Origin: Balanoglossus misakiensis
Lineage: Eukaryota > Hemichordata
Length of the DNA: 64,000 nt
NCBI GenBank assembly: GCA_040954595.2
Contig: CM082584.2
Coordinates: forward strand, 9,362,001-9,426,000
Direction of reading: 5' to 3'
How positions within the stretch are numbered: the stretch's first letter is position 1; each line of letters opens with the position of its first letter. Both the position numbers and the translations under genes were made by a program. The notes under the pieces are model-generated. The model did not search any database and was not told the DNA's origin. It saw only the letters and a program-made list of their open reading frames with translations. Below are positions 1 to 13,412 of the stretch, one piece after another.

Positions 1-300
1 TAGTCTAGAATCTATCCCAAATGGCCTACGATTTCTAGATCTGCGGAGCCGATGTGATTTGGACTTCGGTGGATCCAGACATCGCAAGGAGATCCTGTAG
101 ACTAAACATAAATTCATGCGATTGATGTCCAGTAGGTAATATATCCTTGTACGGTGTGAACTTGGCAGGATAGACGACGCCCATACACAATGAACAGAAA
201 AGGAGAAGACAGGGCCCTCTATTTCCGACTACACCGCAGGGCGATTCATATATTCGCTGTGAAAATATTAAAATCGGATCAGAACAACCTCGAAGGGCTG

Positions 301-447
301 GCGTCACGTGACTACTTTGGGGCGCGTCTCGCACGGGAAGCCGGCGCGGGTTTATAAAGGAGGCAGCATTCTTCCTCTGATGTCAGAAGACGATTGGACG
401 ATAACAGTGTGGCATTTAGGTGTGCATTTTTATTTCTGGCTGAGACG
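301..447 (+). promoter_or_regulatory. TATA promoter and 5' leader of the three-EGF gene
   Basis: A TATAAA box sits at 353-358 in a GC-rich stretch, about 90 bases upstream of the ATG at 448, which predicts a start site near 380-385. A palindromic E-box core, gtcacgtgac, lies at 303-312. Bases 1-300 upstream hold nothing else I can name. The start site itself is inferred from spacing. Confidence 0.55.
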
Positions 448-3400
448 ATGATGGTCAACTCGATTAGCTCCTTGTTCGCGTACGCTGCAGTTCTGCTCCT
501 GGTTTTCCCGGACCAGTCTCTCGGTTTCATGAGAAGTAAGTATAGATACGCGAAATTGTCACGGCAGAATGAATACGATCGATGTGCGCGAGCTGTCGTT
601 TGCTCGATTATGGTGGGGGAGAAATCAGACGATTTTCTTTAGGATGTTTTCCATGAAATAAGTTTTTGTTCCGATACGTACGTTACATACGTTACCACAT
701 ATAGATAATGGGCTATGAGATCAACGGCTAACTTGTGCTTCTGTTCAATTTCCTTTAAGGAATCAAATCGGATCCTTGTCGATTCAACCGGTGTTTGAAC
801 GGTGGCCGCTGTCATTCCCTTTCCCACGGCTTCTTCTGCAGTTGCCCACAAGGATACATGGGTAAGTACATATCCAAGACATTAATTATTTTGCCATCGC
901 CTGTATAGGTCACAGTAGCGAATGACGACATACTGAGCTGTTATCCACATCTGTTTTAGCTCAGCACACCTGTTGATCACTTCATTCGCATATTCCGGAG
1001 ACAGTGTCTCTTTGTCGGCGCGCAATCGATGCAGGCGATTCCGAAAATCAAGAGATAGGGATGTATAACAGGCGTCTTGGGACACCTGTCTCGGGGATTC
1101 CTTGTGGTGTTATCAGAACGGTAGATAGACCACGCTTCTGCGTGCTCTGCATACCTGCAGCGATTGCTATCGCGCAAGACAAACTCGAATTCGTCAAGAC
1201 AATTGTCATCTGTTCATGGCAGTGAAGGTCGGTAGGTAGAGACCGTAGCATATGGATTACCTATACGGCATTCCACAGCAATCACCGACGTTTGTGATAA
1301 CAAGAGTCGGGTCGCCGATGGGCTTATGTATGATTGGTAGGAACAATTGATTATAGGATGAAAATATAAGAGGTACTTGTCAATATAAATGACATTAAAT
1401 CGCGGAAGGTCGGAAGATGATTCAGTTATATCTGGCGACAATACCCAACTGACATCGTATCACGTGAATGAACCACGTAATACATACGTTGTTCGGGGAT
1501 TTAACAAATTTAATCTCGCGTACATATACCTGCAAAATGTGAGGCGTACGGCGTAAGAACGTTTTTCGAGAAATCAAGAATGTTGATAATTATTAGATTT
1601 TCCTTGACCTCCTCTTTCACCGATTAGGCTAAGCCTTGACAATGCAGCAATCAATTTTGTTCCCCTACAATTAAAGTTGACTCTCAGGAAACACTTAACC
1701 ACATACGACTGTGCTGTCAACAATAACTGGCGAAAAGCCTACGCACAAAAGCTCCAAAACACGGGAAAAGCGAAAGCATGTTTATCCCGTTTTCGCAGTG
1801 TGACAGGTGCAGAGGGTCGTTTGTCACTTATAATCTTGATTGTTTGTTGTCGGTGAAACCATAGACAGTAGAGTGAAATCTGTCTTTGACAAAAATACGG
1901 AGACAAATGACGTCATCTCGTGCGTCATTTATCAGCTTCTAGATCTTGCCAGGAAGGTAGCATTAATGCGGAACTATGAAGCACTCCGGAAAAGTTCAGT
2001 CAGATTGAATTTCCATTAAAATTTCAGTGAGAGGATGACGAATGTAAACCATCTTTTTTTATTTTACAGGAACTCGGTGTCAGTCAGGGACTGGACCATG
2101 CGAATATTACCAGTGTCAGAATGGAGGAACTTGTATGGTAAGTCCTATAGTCTTGCTAAATATCCAAAAGTTGGTTGTTCAACACAAAGGGGGATTACAT
2201 ATTCAGACAGTTGACCTTATCCTCACTGTATACACCAGGCCGCCGACGTGAATGTATAGTTCCTTTATAATTCATAGACGCCGTGTGTAAGAATTACTGA
2301 CCATGAATTCGGGCGTCTTGCCATAATGCCATTATGGAAATCTTGGATCAAACACAATACATCTTACTAGTAGCTTGTAGCAAATTTATTCAATCCGGTT
2401 TTATGTGTAGTCACCGTGACAATGTGATGAGCCTACCTACATGTACATCCACACCGATATAGTCAATAAGCACGGGAATAAATTGGTTGCATGTATACGA
2501 TTTCTAGTATCAAAGTGGCCACCTTTATATCCACGAAGAAGCCATCGCTTATTGGTTGATGAATTCTGCTTTAAATGCTGTCGCTTTACTTCAAAAACCC
2601 CGTTTACGTCACGTATCGTGAGTTCCGACGGCCCGGAAGAATTACGGTTATCCTGGCATAATGATTTATTGATGTCATATTTATTTCATGTCCCGTAACA
2701 GACTATCAAATATTTATTACTCGACGCGAAGCGACATTACCGGCGTGTTTTTGTATGGAAGCCCCCAAAAACATTTCAGCGCGTTTTCACAGGTGTCAAA
2801 ATTTATTGCACCGTTTGTGTAGTACTACGTCAGCGATAAAATTGTGCATTCTTGCTATTTTTTTCGCTTGAAAGCAGTTCCTTTATCTAATCGCGTTTTA
2901 TGGTAATCCCGGTATAAATAATAATGGATACGCAGGGCATTTCGATGGATTTACATACAATATGTGGGCGAAAAGTTTGCGTTCACTTGTATTCTCCAAG
3001 CACAATGTAACGATGGTTCTCTCTTTGTCGTCTGCTGGGGATAGTGTGAACCCCCGCGGTTACTACAGCGACAGATCCGACCGGTAATACTTCAATGACA
3101 TTTTTAGTCCGGTTTAATATGCATATCTCTTGAAGCTAGAATAATAAAAAGGACAGTTGTTTACTACCAGGAGCACGTAGTCGACTGCATGTAACTGGGT
3201 GCACGATTTCATTGCATGTATCAATCACTTTGGCAGTTCAGACATTCTGAGTCGATTTGAAGGCAATATGTTTTTTTTTCGAAACATTTTGCCACACGTA
3301 AACAAACAAAACAAAACAAACAAACAAATGCTGCTGCTTGATCTGTAACAACCTCATTGTTTTTGTTTCTTTCAATGCAGGATATAGGAGGATGGCCGAT

Positions 3401-3566
3401 ATGCAGCTGTAAGGTCGGCCATTTTAATCGGGATTGCTCCGGCAGCGTCTGCGATGACGTCACCTGCCAAAATGGCGGCACCTGTGAAGTCGACTTTGAT
3501 ACGCCCAGATGCGTATGCGCGACGGGATATGAAGGTGACCGCTGCGAAACCAACCTCTCTAAGTGA
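448..3566 (+). CDS. Small secreted protein of three EGF-like domains
   Basis: Four coding exons (448-535, 760-861, 2070-2137, 3381-3566) join in phases 1, 1 and 0 to give 147 residues. Residues 1 to about 26 form a signal peptide with the hydrophobic core FAYAAVLLLVF. Three EGF-like domains follow: C36-C67, C74-C105 and C110-C141. All three share exactly the same cysteine spacing (4-5-8-1-8), and each carries a NGG(T/R)C core. Nothing but a five-residue tail follows. There is no transmembrane segment, so it should be secreted as a ligand, ligand antagonist or matrix peptide. EGF1 is a self-contained exon; EGF2 is split by a phase-0 intron. No calcium-binding D-x-(D/N)-E signature precedes the repeats. 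The start is the first ATG after the TATA box; a second ATG follows directly at 451. I do not recognise a named orthologue. Confidence 0.82.
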
Positions 3567-4160
3567 TCTGCGCTGGAGATTTGGTCCTGGTGGAAGTGTT
3601 CCGCTCTTCTGATGAGCCAGAACACGAACCGAGACTGTCGGCACCGCGGAGTCTACATGCCGGTTTACAAAGTTGCAACTCAAACTCAACCATAGAATAG
3701 TTGTAACATTGCTCTAAGTATAAAAGAGGCGAAGAAGCTTACTTTGGATACCACTATTTTGGTTATTTTCGTATCACCGGTTGGCAACTCATGTTACTTC
3801 CACACTGTATATGGACATTGTTACGCAAAGCGTGAATTGTAATATGGATATTTTATGAACTATTTATTATGTCGACGGACTCAAATTCTGTCCTTTCTCG
3901 GGAACCGAATTTAGTTGGGACCGATATGTCTCTTCGTTCTGTATCATTAACTACCTCATGCATTGTTTTTTTGGATTTTGGCGAATTTTTTGTTGTTGTT
4001 AAATTGTTTTTACATTTCTGTTTTAAGCTATAATTTTGAAAATAATATATTTAACAATAACGGATTACTTTCCAGATCACCATCGTTGTTGTTGACGAAT
4101 TAATTCTCACCCCACACTTTACATGAGATGACATTTTATTCCACCTTGTTACCCGCTTAC

Positions 4161-4166
4161 AATAAA
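4161..4166 (+). terminator. Possible polyadenylation signal of the EGF gene
   Basis: Canonical AATAAA about 595 bases after the stop codon. No closer canonical signal was seen, but 3' UTR length is unknown. Confidence 0.3.
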
Positions 4167-4501
4167 AAACGCGTTTAAAATACTCAACAATATGTAAATA
4201 GGTCGGAAAACTTGTGCTATGCAGTTTCGGAAGTCAAACCTTCCCGAGTTGTCATGGTGAAGTAAGTACTGTAAGAAGACAAATATTTCAGAAATAGAAA
4301 GCCAATAAACCCAAAAATTTAAACGTATGATTTCTTCGTCTTTCTCATACTTTTTTTCCAATAATAACAATAGTCTACGTCTACATGGACGGTTTTGATA
4401 GGGCTTAGCGAAGTCGCGCGACCAAATATGTCACTTCACCACAAAACTGAAATAAATGTTAAATCTGCTGTTATAACTACATTAAAAACTTAACATTGGC
4501 A

Positions 4502-4504
4502 ACC

Positions 4505-4535
<31 letters not shown>

Positions 4536-4545
4536 CCATCGACAT
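4502..4545. repeat. (ACC)n/(ATC)n microsatellite
   Basis: A run of ACC triplets passes into ATC triplets. Around 4560-4600 it is followed by an overlapping atcgatcaatc-type low-complexity stretch. Confidence 0.85.
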
Positions 4546-5067
4546 AGTCGTTGTCAATAAATCGATCAATCAATCGATCGATCAATTGATCATCATCATG
4601 AGATAATTACCGTAGATACGTCTTGTACCACTGTTTGCTCTCAATATACGAACCCGTTAAAATATTTTACTGTGTAATTTCTCTCCTTTCTCCGGTATTC
4701 TCCGTGTGCCTGTGTAGTTAAAAACCTGTGAATGTGAAGGAATGTCTTGTCGTGCACGTGCAAATATTTACAGACTTAAAGCTGCCACCAAAGCAATTTC
4801 CCGAAAAAGACGGAAACATTCGAGCAAGAAAATTACATTACTTGCTGGTCCTTATGGAAAATACTTCAAACCAGAGAAGAAACGAAAATATTCTCACGCT
4901 TATATTAAAAATGAAGTAAATATCTACCAAAATATCACGTGACAGTACAAACACCAATGGAAAGTGCAGATGTCAAAGTTGGACTCTTCTTCGTTTATCG
5001 TCTGTTTGCACACGTCATATCAGTTCGTACGAAATCGGAATCTTTCCCTCCATATTTTTATCAGAAG

Positions 5068-5073
5068 TTTATT
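5068..5073 (-). terminator. Possible polyadenylation signal of the first patatin-like gene
   Basis: TTTATT on the plus strand is AATAAA on the minus strand, about 210 bases downstream of the stop codon at 5281. Confidence 0.4.
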
Positions 5074-5280
5074 TTGTCAATCTTTTCCCCTAAATGATTA
5101 TTTTGACGCACTGTAATACGAAGAATATTACCTAGTGATTTGTAAACATCTCAATAAGCTTTTTTCTCCCCCAGCAGTATGCTGGTATCGAAAGGACCTA
5201 AGTTTTAGCGCACAATGTCACGTGCCTTGTGTAAACTGACCATTACTGAAGGCACCAAAGCATCTCGTGTGACGTCAACT

Positions 5281-6875
5281 TCAGGACAGAACACACGCTT
5301 CCTCCTCCTCGTCCCGGACAACTTTCCCACTTCGCAGAAACAGCGAGGCGTCCTCGTACCCGGTGCGAAAGCACTCCATTTGCCGGTGCCACGGGTGAGG
5401 CACCAGGGCGTCATTGAGCACCATGAAGTTCCAGGCCGTCCAGTCGACCGGGTTGCTCGTGATGATCGACGAGACGCGAACGGCGCTGCTAATGTTCCTC
5501 AACTTCGGACCGATGTCTATCGTGTCGCCGAGGAAAGGCGCTACGGTGATAGTTTTGTTGAACCCCGGGAACATGACTCCGCTGGGCACGTTGTTGGTGA
5601 GGCCGGCATCCATCCAATACTGGAATCGAAATAAACGGGACGCTTAAAGTTAGTTAGACATTTCCACTGACGCAATAAATATACGATGAACAAACACGTG
5701 CCACTGTCTACCTAGAGTTTTCGATTGAAAGTTTTCGATTGGTACTTACCCATCCACCATGTTGTGGTGGCTTGATGCCGCCCCAAATTGGAATATAACA
5801 GCTGCCGTTCAAAACCTTGAGTGTAAAAGAAAGAACATGGTCAAGGGTAAAGCAGCTTTTAATGCGAAAATAAGGGAAGAGAGCAAGTCTGAAAGGTTAT
5901 CTGTCACAATAACGTAATTGGTGCAAAATGCATTTGCCTGGGAAGTGACGCTGAGTTTCTCTCTGAATGCTGTTCCTGTTGTACAAGAGATTTTTACAGG
6001 TTATATATTGGGGGCGCTCCTTTGGTCGAAGAAAATAATCTTTCAAAGTTCCACTTTTCTCCCAAGATGCGCTGTAAATAACCTATGTCCCTTCACGCCA
6101 TGGACAGCATACCTCGATCACGTGATCTCTCGACTCGTAACCACTGGCAACCACACTGTAATCCTCCGAGGTCTCCATCAGGTGGTTTCTGAACATGTCG
6201 AGGGCAGTGCTGCCGGCGGTTGGACCGAGCCGGACCCACTCGTGGGGGTCCATCCACGGCGAGGACATGGGTAGGTGGTGGTTGGCGGATTGCTTCTGAA
6301 ATCGGTGGGACGCTATGAATAGTCTATCGGTCGCCGCGCCGTCGACTGGTGGGCTGTTTTGCGGAAGAACTTTTTGTAGGATTTGTCGGAATTGGTCGGT
6401 GATGGTCGGGTCGCTGTCGGGTTTGATACCGTTGTTCATTCGGATTCTGTCCACCAGTAGTCTGCATTCTTCCATGTAGTCCTAATGAGAAGTTGTGGAA
6501 ACGGAGGAGGATGTTAACATTTCGCCCCCATTCCGTTTTTGACTAAAACTGGATTTAAAAAAAATTCTTGATCATATCGTTTGATTAAAATGCCTGCGCT
6601 GGGCCTAGAATAACCTACGCGGCCGTGATGAAGCAAATTGGCCAACAGGGACCGCACCATATGAGTTGAGCACGTACCGGTATACTTTCAGGACACAATG
6701 CTAACAAAGCAGCTGCAATAGAACCTGTGGACACACCCCCGTAGAAGTCGACCCTGTCCAATATCTCATTGGCATTGTTGTACAGGCAGTGGGCCACGCC
6801 CAGCTGGTAGACGCCGAGAAACGTGCTGCCGCCAAAACACAGGTTCAGCCGGTCCCCAGACGGCGAATGCATCAT
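5281..6875 (-). CDS. Patatin-like phospholipase / PNPLA-family lipase with CAAX C-terminus
   Basis: Four coding exons (6678-6875, 6113-6481, 5750-5815, 5281-5619), all joined in phase 0, give 323 residues. The N-terminus has the oxyanion-type motif FGGSTFLGVYQLG (14-26) and the nucleophile elbow G-V-S-T-G with Ser49. The second half of the dyad is D215 in W-M-D-A-G, where most PNPLAs have D-G-G. The block around residue 230 (NKTITVAPF) and the downstream GYEDASLFL resemble the end of the ATGL/PNPLA2 catalytic domain. The protein is essentially a bare catalytic domain, predicted to hydrolyse acyl esters of glycerolipids. It ends C-V-L-S, a perfect farnesylation CAAX box, after an acidic DEEEE run. 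An in-frame TGA upstream in the same exon fixes the start. A strong acceptor near 6951 indicates a 5' UTR intron. The gene at 15550-17052 is its paralogue. Confidence 0.9.
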
Positions 6876-7141
6876 TCTTCCTCGGTCAATGTCGTCTGTG
6901 TATACGCGAGAAGGTCATTTAAGCCGACGGTGGTGTCTCTCAGAAGTCGCTGCAAACAAAAACAAAACAACCAAAAGCAGTCAGGCTCTATATCATCTCT
7001 GGTCCTGTTTGAAAATCTGCTGCTGTTCTGATTATTGGCTATTTTTGTACTGTCCGTTCCAAATATCTTTCTCGTAGAACTTCACACTGACAGATTTTTG
7101 TCTGATATACATGTATTGGAATGGCCATGTTAAAGGTCTGG

Positions 7142-7168
7142 TCTCTCCCCCCCCCCCCCTCTCTCTCT
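7142..7168. repeat. Poly-C / (CT)n low-complexity tract
   Basis: An uninterrupted C run passes into CT dinucleotides. Length errors in assemblies are likely here. Confidence 0.8.
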
Positions 7169-7785
7169 ATGCCTTCGTATAGACACTGAGCGGGAGGCTT
7201 CTCATAACAGGTCCACGTTTCAAATCGTGACCGCCTCTTCAGTTGACCTTCAACACCCGAGTGCAAATATCCGTGAAACTCCTTCAACCTATTCACCAAT
7301 CGTGTACAACTTAGAAATACAGACGATAGACTATTAAATTGTTTTCAAGTGGTAAGCTTAGAAATCGTGTATGTCTGTCACGTACAGCCTGTAACTCTTC
7401 AGTTCTGCAGTTGTACGAACATGTTTCGTAACCAACGCAAAACTATTGACGAGAACCCGACCGTTTCTGACGTATTGTGTCTACAGACGATTTCAACAAA
7501 CCCAACTCTTATTTAATGCTCAGCTTTGAGTCAGAACCACTCTCATTTTTCCGATATTATCAGATATAGCCCAAGGGACGTGTTGCCGCCGATCAACCCA
7601 TATTTTTAATTTTCTATATGGGGTCAAAAAATCATATTCCACTGATTCTGCATAAAAAGCTGAATAATGTTACAAATATTGCCTTAATTTAAATGTTTGG
7701 GTGACGTTGTTATTTATCTTCTTTATTCAGCGAAACTTTGGTTCGTAAGTTGTCAGGTTTCAAGAATCTGACTATCATAACAACG

Positions 7786-8484
7786 CTACTTGACTTGCAA
7801 ACGCTGGGCCTGTTGGCCTCTGACTCCACCCGGGTATTGGCAACACCAATGCCTGTGTGCACACAATAAGGGGTCGTATAATGAACTGGAGAATGGGGGA
7901 GTGACGTTAAAACTGTTTGGAGTCGATAATTCAATCAGACAGCGCGAGACGTAAAAAAAGTTAACGTTATTGTCCGCGCAACAATGCATAAAGGACTGCA
8001 ACTTTTCATGTGTGTTTGGACGCATCCAACGACAACGCAACAATAATGGCGGTATTGTACGGGTTGCGGAGGCGATATTTACCGGCGATGGGCCTACTGC
8101 CGGGGCAAAGGCCGGCCTGGCCGAACAAGTATGCACGACCAGGGAGACGTCGGTGAAGTGTGAACCAATAATCAAGCTCCGCTGGTTAAAAACGATACTT
8201 TTATAGAATTTGCCTTTGTCAAGGTCGGCTAGGCCAATTAAAGATGGGGTATTTGCTGGGAAGTGTCGTACCGCGGAGTCCGCAATGGTGATTTTAGACA
8301 GTCTGGCTGAATTGGATGCATATGTGTGTTTGTGTGTATGTGTAGAGGGAACTCGAGGTGAGAGGGTTAGGGGCAAACAGATTGAGACAGGATCAGACAC
8401 GTGCATGCCACAGACAGACAGAACAAAAACTGCGACAGACACAAACAAACAGCCAGACAGACCGTTAGACATAGAACTAAGCAC
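7786..8484 (-). other. 232-codon open reading frame of unknown nature
   Basis: This is the longest unassigned open frame in the gene-poor interval. Its first third overlaps CA/TG-rich simple sequence and reads as THTHKHT-like low complexity. The remainder shows no domain I recognise. The opposite strand is also open over 7970-8206 and 8210-8515, which suggests compositional openness or a decayed repeat rather than a conserved protein. No TATA box or convincing splice context was found. I would not treat it as a gene without transcript evidence. Confidence 0.15.
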
Positions 8485-9612
8485 ACATACACAGTCAAAC
8501 CACTGCAGACACTAAACAGTTGGCATAGGTTAAATTGGAGTTAGGGTTAAATATGAGTACAACTTTTGGCACCGTGACTGTACATTAGAAGATTGGGGAC
8601 TCTTGTTGCAAGTCGAGCATTTGTTGTATTTTATGTCGATTGTAATAAATTTCACCACGCTTTCGTTATATCGTACATGACAGCGATTACCTCCATTAAT
8701 GCTTGTTACAATTGATGTCTGGTCGTAATATTACTCAGACAGCTCTGGCGATATTAGCTTCATGAGCTTAGGCTACTCAAATAATTTGACAAGCGTCAGT
8801 TTACCTTCAATTTTGTTCCCACAAGCTTTGGTGACAACGTTTACTGTGTTTGAAACTTGTCTAGAATATTGTACTACAGACTGGGTCATTGTCTACTTTA
8901 AACACTCACATACCCTTGCGTAAAATCTCCGCAATATGGCGATGTTCTACCAGTCCGCTTTCGTTGTTAGCTGAAACAAAAATGGCGGTCAAAACTTGCT
9001 GCGATTTCAGAAGGATTCTGGAAGGGAGGTGTTCTATCGGAACGCGGCGGAGCCGACAAACGTTCCACCGTGCACATTGTCAACGCGTTCGCGTTCCTTG
9101 ATGTCAATTGGGCAAAAGAAGTGCGTGTACCGTGCGTATCGCTGTTTTTCCAACCTACATCTACTTATTGTCGGAGGATGACATCTGATCATCTGCTTCC
9201 GTGCCGCTTTTGTCGCGGAAAACGCGAGCTTGCCGCATCGTATGTGTCGGTTGCGGTATCGATGACTAAAAGTATATATGTACGTGGCCACAATCTGCGC
9301 TTCAGGTCATGTTGGCTAGTATGGAATAGGCTTCATGTTGGCCAATATTTTGAATGTCGGTAATAAATGACGACATGATGAAATATAGATATATTAGCGT
9401 TGAACACCTAAACTGAAACTTAACGAGTTGTGAGGATGATATTTGAGATTCATTGCAACGGTTCTGAGCTCGCAGAAAAGTCTGTGAAACCTGTATCTGA
9501 TATTGTTAACTCTGTACGACATGCCACTTGTTTGATTTTGGAATCAGCATCACGTGCATGCAAAGCTTCGACATACTTGGATAAATGGTGTAATAGGAAG
9601 TTTTTTCCTTAC

Positions 9613-9790
9613 CTGCTGCGTACACCATCAGACACAAACTCGTGGGGTTCGGCGCCCGGGGGAAAACTCCAACCGTCCCGGGCCAGCCGCGCGCGCGAGG
9701 CACTGCCCGCACTCTTTGACTTTTCAATCAACTATCCCGAGCCCAGCGGTTTCCATGGTGTAGTGTGACCAGGCGCTTCGGTCACACTTT
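9613..9790 (-). other. Candidate 5' UTR first exon of the first patatin-like gene
   Basis: A GC- and CpG-rich minus-strand stretch ends in GCAGCAG|GTAAGG at 9613. The next minus-strand acceptor is tttgtttgcag at about 6951, just before the patatin start exon. The 5' end is a guess. Confidence 0.25.
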
Positions 9791-12700
9791 TCGCCGTTCA
9801 ATTGACCTTCGCCTGGCGTACTCGAAATCGCAAACCTTCACTGCCGCCGAAGCATGCAAGAATAACACTTTCCGCGGTGTGCGTTTCCAGAACCCAACAC
9901 GGCACCGGAGTCATACGAGTAATGTTATTTATCTCTGATCCGACGTTTAAACTTTTACTGCGATACCGGTGCAGTTATTGGATCCTTGTTAAATTGATGT
10001 AGACCTACGCGTACATGCGGGCAAGCATGCAAGGGGGCAATTTGTATACGTAACCGCGGCGGAGTTAAATATCCACGGATAAAAGCCGACACAATAAACG
10101 AAGAATGCCCAGGTTCTCGTAAAATTTACTTTCTCGTGGTTGCTTGGCCGAAAGGAAAATAATACCACTGTACAGTAACCAATGCAAACATAATTGAGTG
10201 CATGTTGGTTATCATCAAAAAGAGATATTTTGTCACCAAAACTTAGTGTATTTTGAAAAGTTGCCACATTTTCCGAATACCTGATAATTTCATCGTCAAT
10301 ATTTGATTTCTTCACATAGATCTTGATATTTGTTAATTATATCACCCAACCTTAGCCCAACATTTGGGAAGTATTTGTAATTTTGCCAAATGCGCAAAAT
10401 TCTTACTTACAGGTCCGGAGAACAGACTACCTCTTCCTTAACTTTAACGAGTCGCGTCTGTGAGCAGTCGTTCTTCGTGTTCGCTCAACTTCAGACCACT
10501 TCAACAAGAAATAATGACTTAATCAGGATGAAACCGACCGCTCCTTCGCCCTTTCCCCTTCTCTGACTATAGGCGAGGCGGGCACGCCCTCCTCTTCTGT
10601 AAGTGGTCGATTCCTTGTCTGTTTTAAGAACCGTTTGTCGTTGATCAGTTCATTCGGGGTTGGGTGCGTTGGCGACTCTCTCCGCCTGTTATTGTACCCC
10701 TCCGCTGACAATTGTCACCTTTCTATTCAGCGCCATTTTTTTCTTCATTTGATCGAAGTGACACGAATAGGGCAGCGTTTCTGTTTGTCTGCCCGGCATT
10801 CTTGCTCGCGCAGTGCCGCGATCAACAAACCGTGTTGTCAGTGGCAACGTGCGTCCCGTCTGGATTTCGAAGACAGGCGGGATGGCTCAATGTACAGGCC
10901 TATACAGCCCTGTTTCAGAGCTATGCAAAACTGCTGACTACATACACCCAATCAGTAAATTCAAATTACAGTCTAACAAACCTGCGAGACGTGTTAATAG
11001 ATTTTAAATTTGAATACATGTAACTGTCTAAATTAAATATTTCATGTTATTTTAATTTCTTCAAATAAGATAACGCGAAGAAATTTCGTTTTCGTTTGAT
11101 AGGTCGTGCTTAATTATTTTAAAAACAAAATTGGTTATTCAAGCTCTTCGCTATACGACTTCTTTACGCAAATCAAATACCATACATGTATATTATCTGG
11201 GAACAAAACAAATAATTGTATAACCGACCTTGGCAGTGAGCTGGGTGTCAGTCCATCCAACGGGCGCGCATGCAGCGAAGACTTCCTTCGTTCAACGGCT
11301 ATTGTTGCGAACTACCCCGGCTGTGGGTATTGGCGACCCCGGAGCCCTGAGCACAAAGGAAAGTACTTCGGCCAAGCATCGCGAGCCGAGTAAAGGTATC
11401 CGTTGCCTTTCCCCCTATTCTTCCACCGTACACAAGCATTCTTTATTGCTTCTCCTTATCGCACAAAGAAGACAAACAATGCACCCACCGTCTCTGTGGC
11501 AAGGATCTCTGACCCTAGATGACCCCTCCCCAGTATGATGATGTCATCAGTTGTCACCCTTTAAGAAGACTTTCCGAAATAGTGTCTGCTGTGAATCGTT
11601 TATTTCATCCGAGTTCAGAAAGGCTATCAAATTATACGCTGGCAAGCGGTAGTGGTTAATTTACAGCTGGATGATTTTGGAGTGCAACAATAGTTTTCGA
11701 ATTACATGTATTTAGTAAACATTCCAGCTCTCTCATAGTTAAAGACTGTAAGCAATATCAGGCTGCCACCGAATGCTGTGTTTGGAGGCCAGTTCGTTTT
11801 AATCGAAACTAGGCTGCGATGGAGCGAATTCGAGAAGGTCCAACTGAATGTAAATATAATTGGGTCCTGTTTATCTTTTTTCCCCTTTTCCGATAGATGA
11901 AATACATGATCTGGACAAAAAGAGTAAAACAAATATTTGTAAATTTTTTGTTCTGAAGTGTCTCAGAACGCAGCGAAAACTGTCGTATTGAAATGTCAGC
12001 GTTGTTTTAGAATAGACATTTTGATGTTGATGACGACGATGATTGCCTACTCCAATATTTTATAATGTATGTTGAACTGCTTCAGATGTGCAATTGTTTA
12101 ATCGTTTAATATTCAGCATGTCTGGCAAAATACGACAACACTTTTGATGCGCGCCACACGACTTGAGACGCCAGAGTCATTAAATCATTTTCTGGTTGCT
12201 GATTGGTTCAAGGCACCTGGACACGGACATTTCCGTCTAACATCCGGGCATTTTCGTCAAAGACGGCCACGCCGTTACACGAGGCGAGACTTCATTTTGA
12301 GGCGGAGCGCAGAACACTCAACACCCGAGTTTCTGCGCTGTTCAAATTAGTGAAAGCCGCGGTAAGTAAAGTAACATAACTGGACACACTTACTCAGTTT
12401 TTGGCCTGAGTTGTAGGTTATATTGTGGCGAGTTAAGGATAACCAAAGTCATTTGACAAATTCCACTATTTTGCGGTACTAAACCGCACGGTTTAGTAGA
12501 CTAGTCGGTGAATACGCTGTACCGTTGGGCGGCCGTGTTTTTTGTCCAGTCTCCCAAAACTATACAGTTTCTCTGGAGATGGGAAGGTTCGGTCGGTGGA
12601 TTTGGTAGCGGTTTCACGTGTGGTCAGCGTGTTTTTCAGAACGAGCGAATTTTTAATTATACCAGGCTAAGCCAAAAACTGCGAAAAAATGCATTGGGCA

Positions 12701-13412
12701 TACACGAGCTTTGAAACGCATATAATTTGTATGATGTACCATCCGCGAGTGAACAAGTTGAACACTGTTCATGGCAGATGTTTTGTTTCATAGACACTCA
12801 CTCCTACATACGTTTTCCTGTATTGCAGATACGGAGACTGGATGAACTGATAATATCTGAGCCGAGGCCCAAGTGACCCGTTGTTCTTCCCCGCCATGCA
12901 TTTTTGGAGGAGGCTAGTCCTTATCCGTCCCACGTGGATGCTATGATGTTACAAGCATGATGTACAAGTAGGCGGTATTAGCCAAGTTTTTTGGGCAATT
13001 TTTAAGATCTTTCAACGGTTGTGACTGGTGCCGGGAGCCAGTTCACCGAACCGATTTTGAACAAACCTGCAGAATGCAACAATACGGATGCTATATGTGG
13101 ATGTCATTTGAAAGTTTTGAAACCAACATGACCACATGCTAGGTGTATGGGTCATTTTTGTTACGGCACCAACAAGTTCATCGACTTTGAAGGCTTCGAA
13201 AGGTGCTCGTTGTTGTGAGTGTGTGTGCATGCGTGTCACGGTAAGTTGTACGGTATATTTGGGCCATGCAACTAGCCTACAATGAGGTGAGCGTTTGTAT
13301 GTTCCATGGCTGAATGAAGACCAGTGGATGGTATGAAGTTTCATAACAAGTAAGTTATATAGACATAAATAAAATCCCCGGTGCGGGTGGGTCCCATCCC
13401 TCAGACAGTCGG

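Larger units (their letters stand above)
3567..5280. other. 3' flank of the EGF gene and convergent intergenic space
   Basis: AT-rich sequence between two convergent genes. It should contain the 3' UTR of the EGF gene, with AATAAA at 4161-4166 as a possible polyadenylation signal. Short lysine/arginine-rich ORFs near 4740-4940 show no splice or family support. A short trinucleotide repeat is listed separately. Confidence 0.4.
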
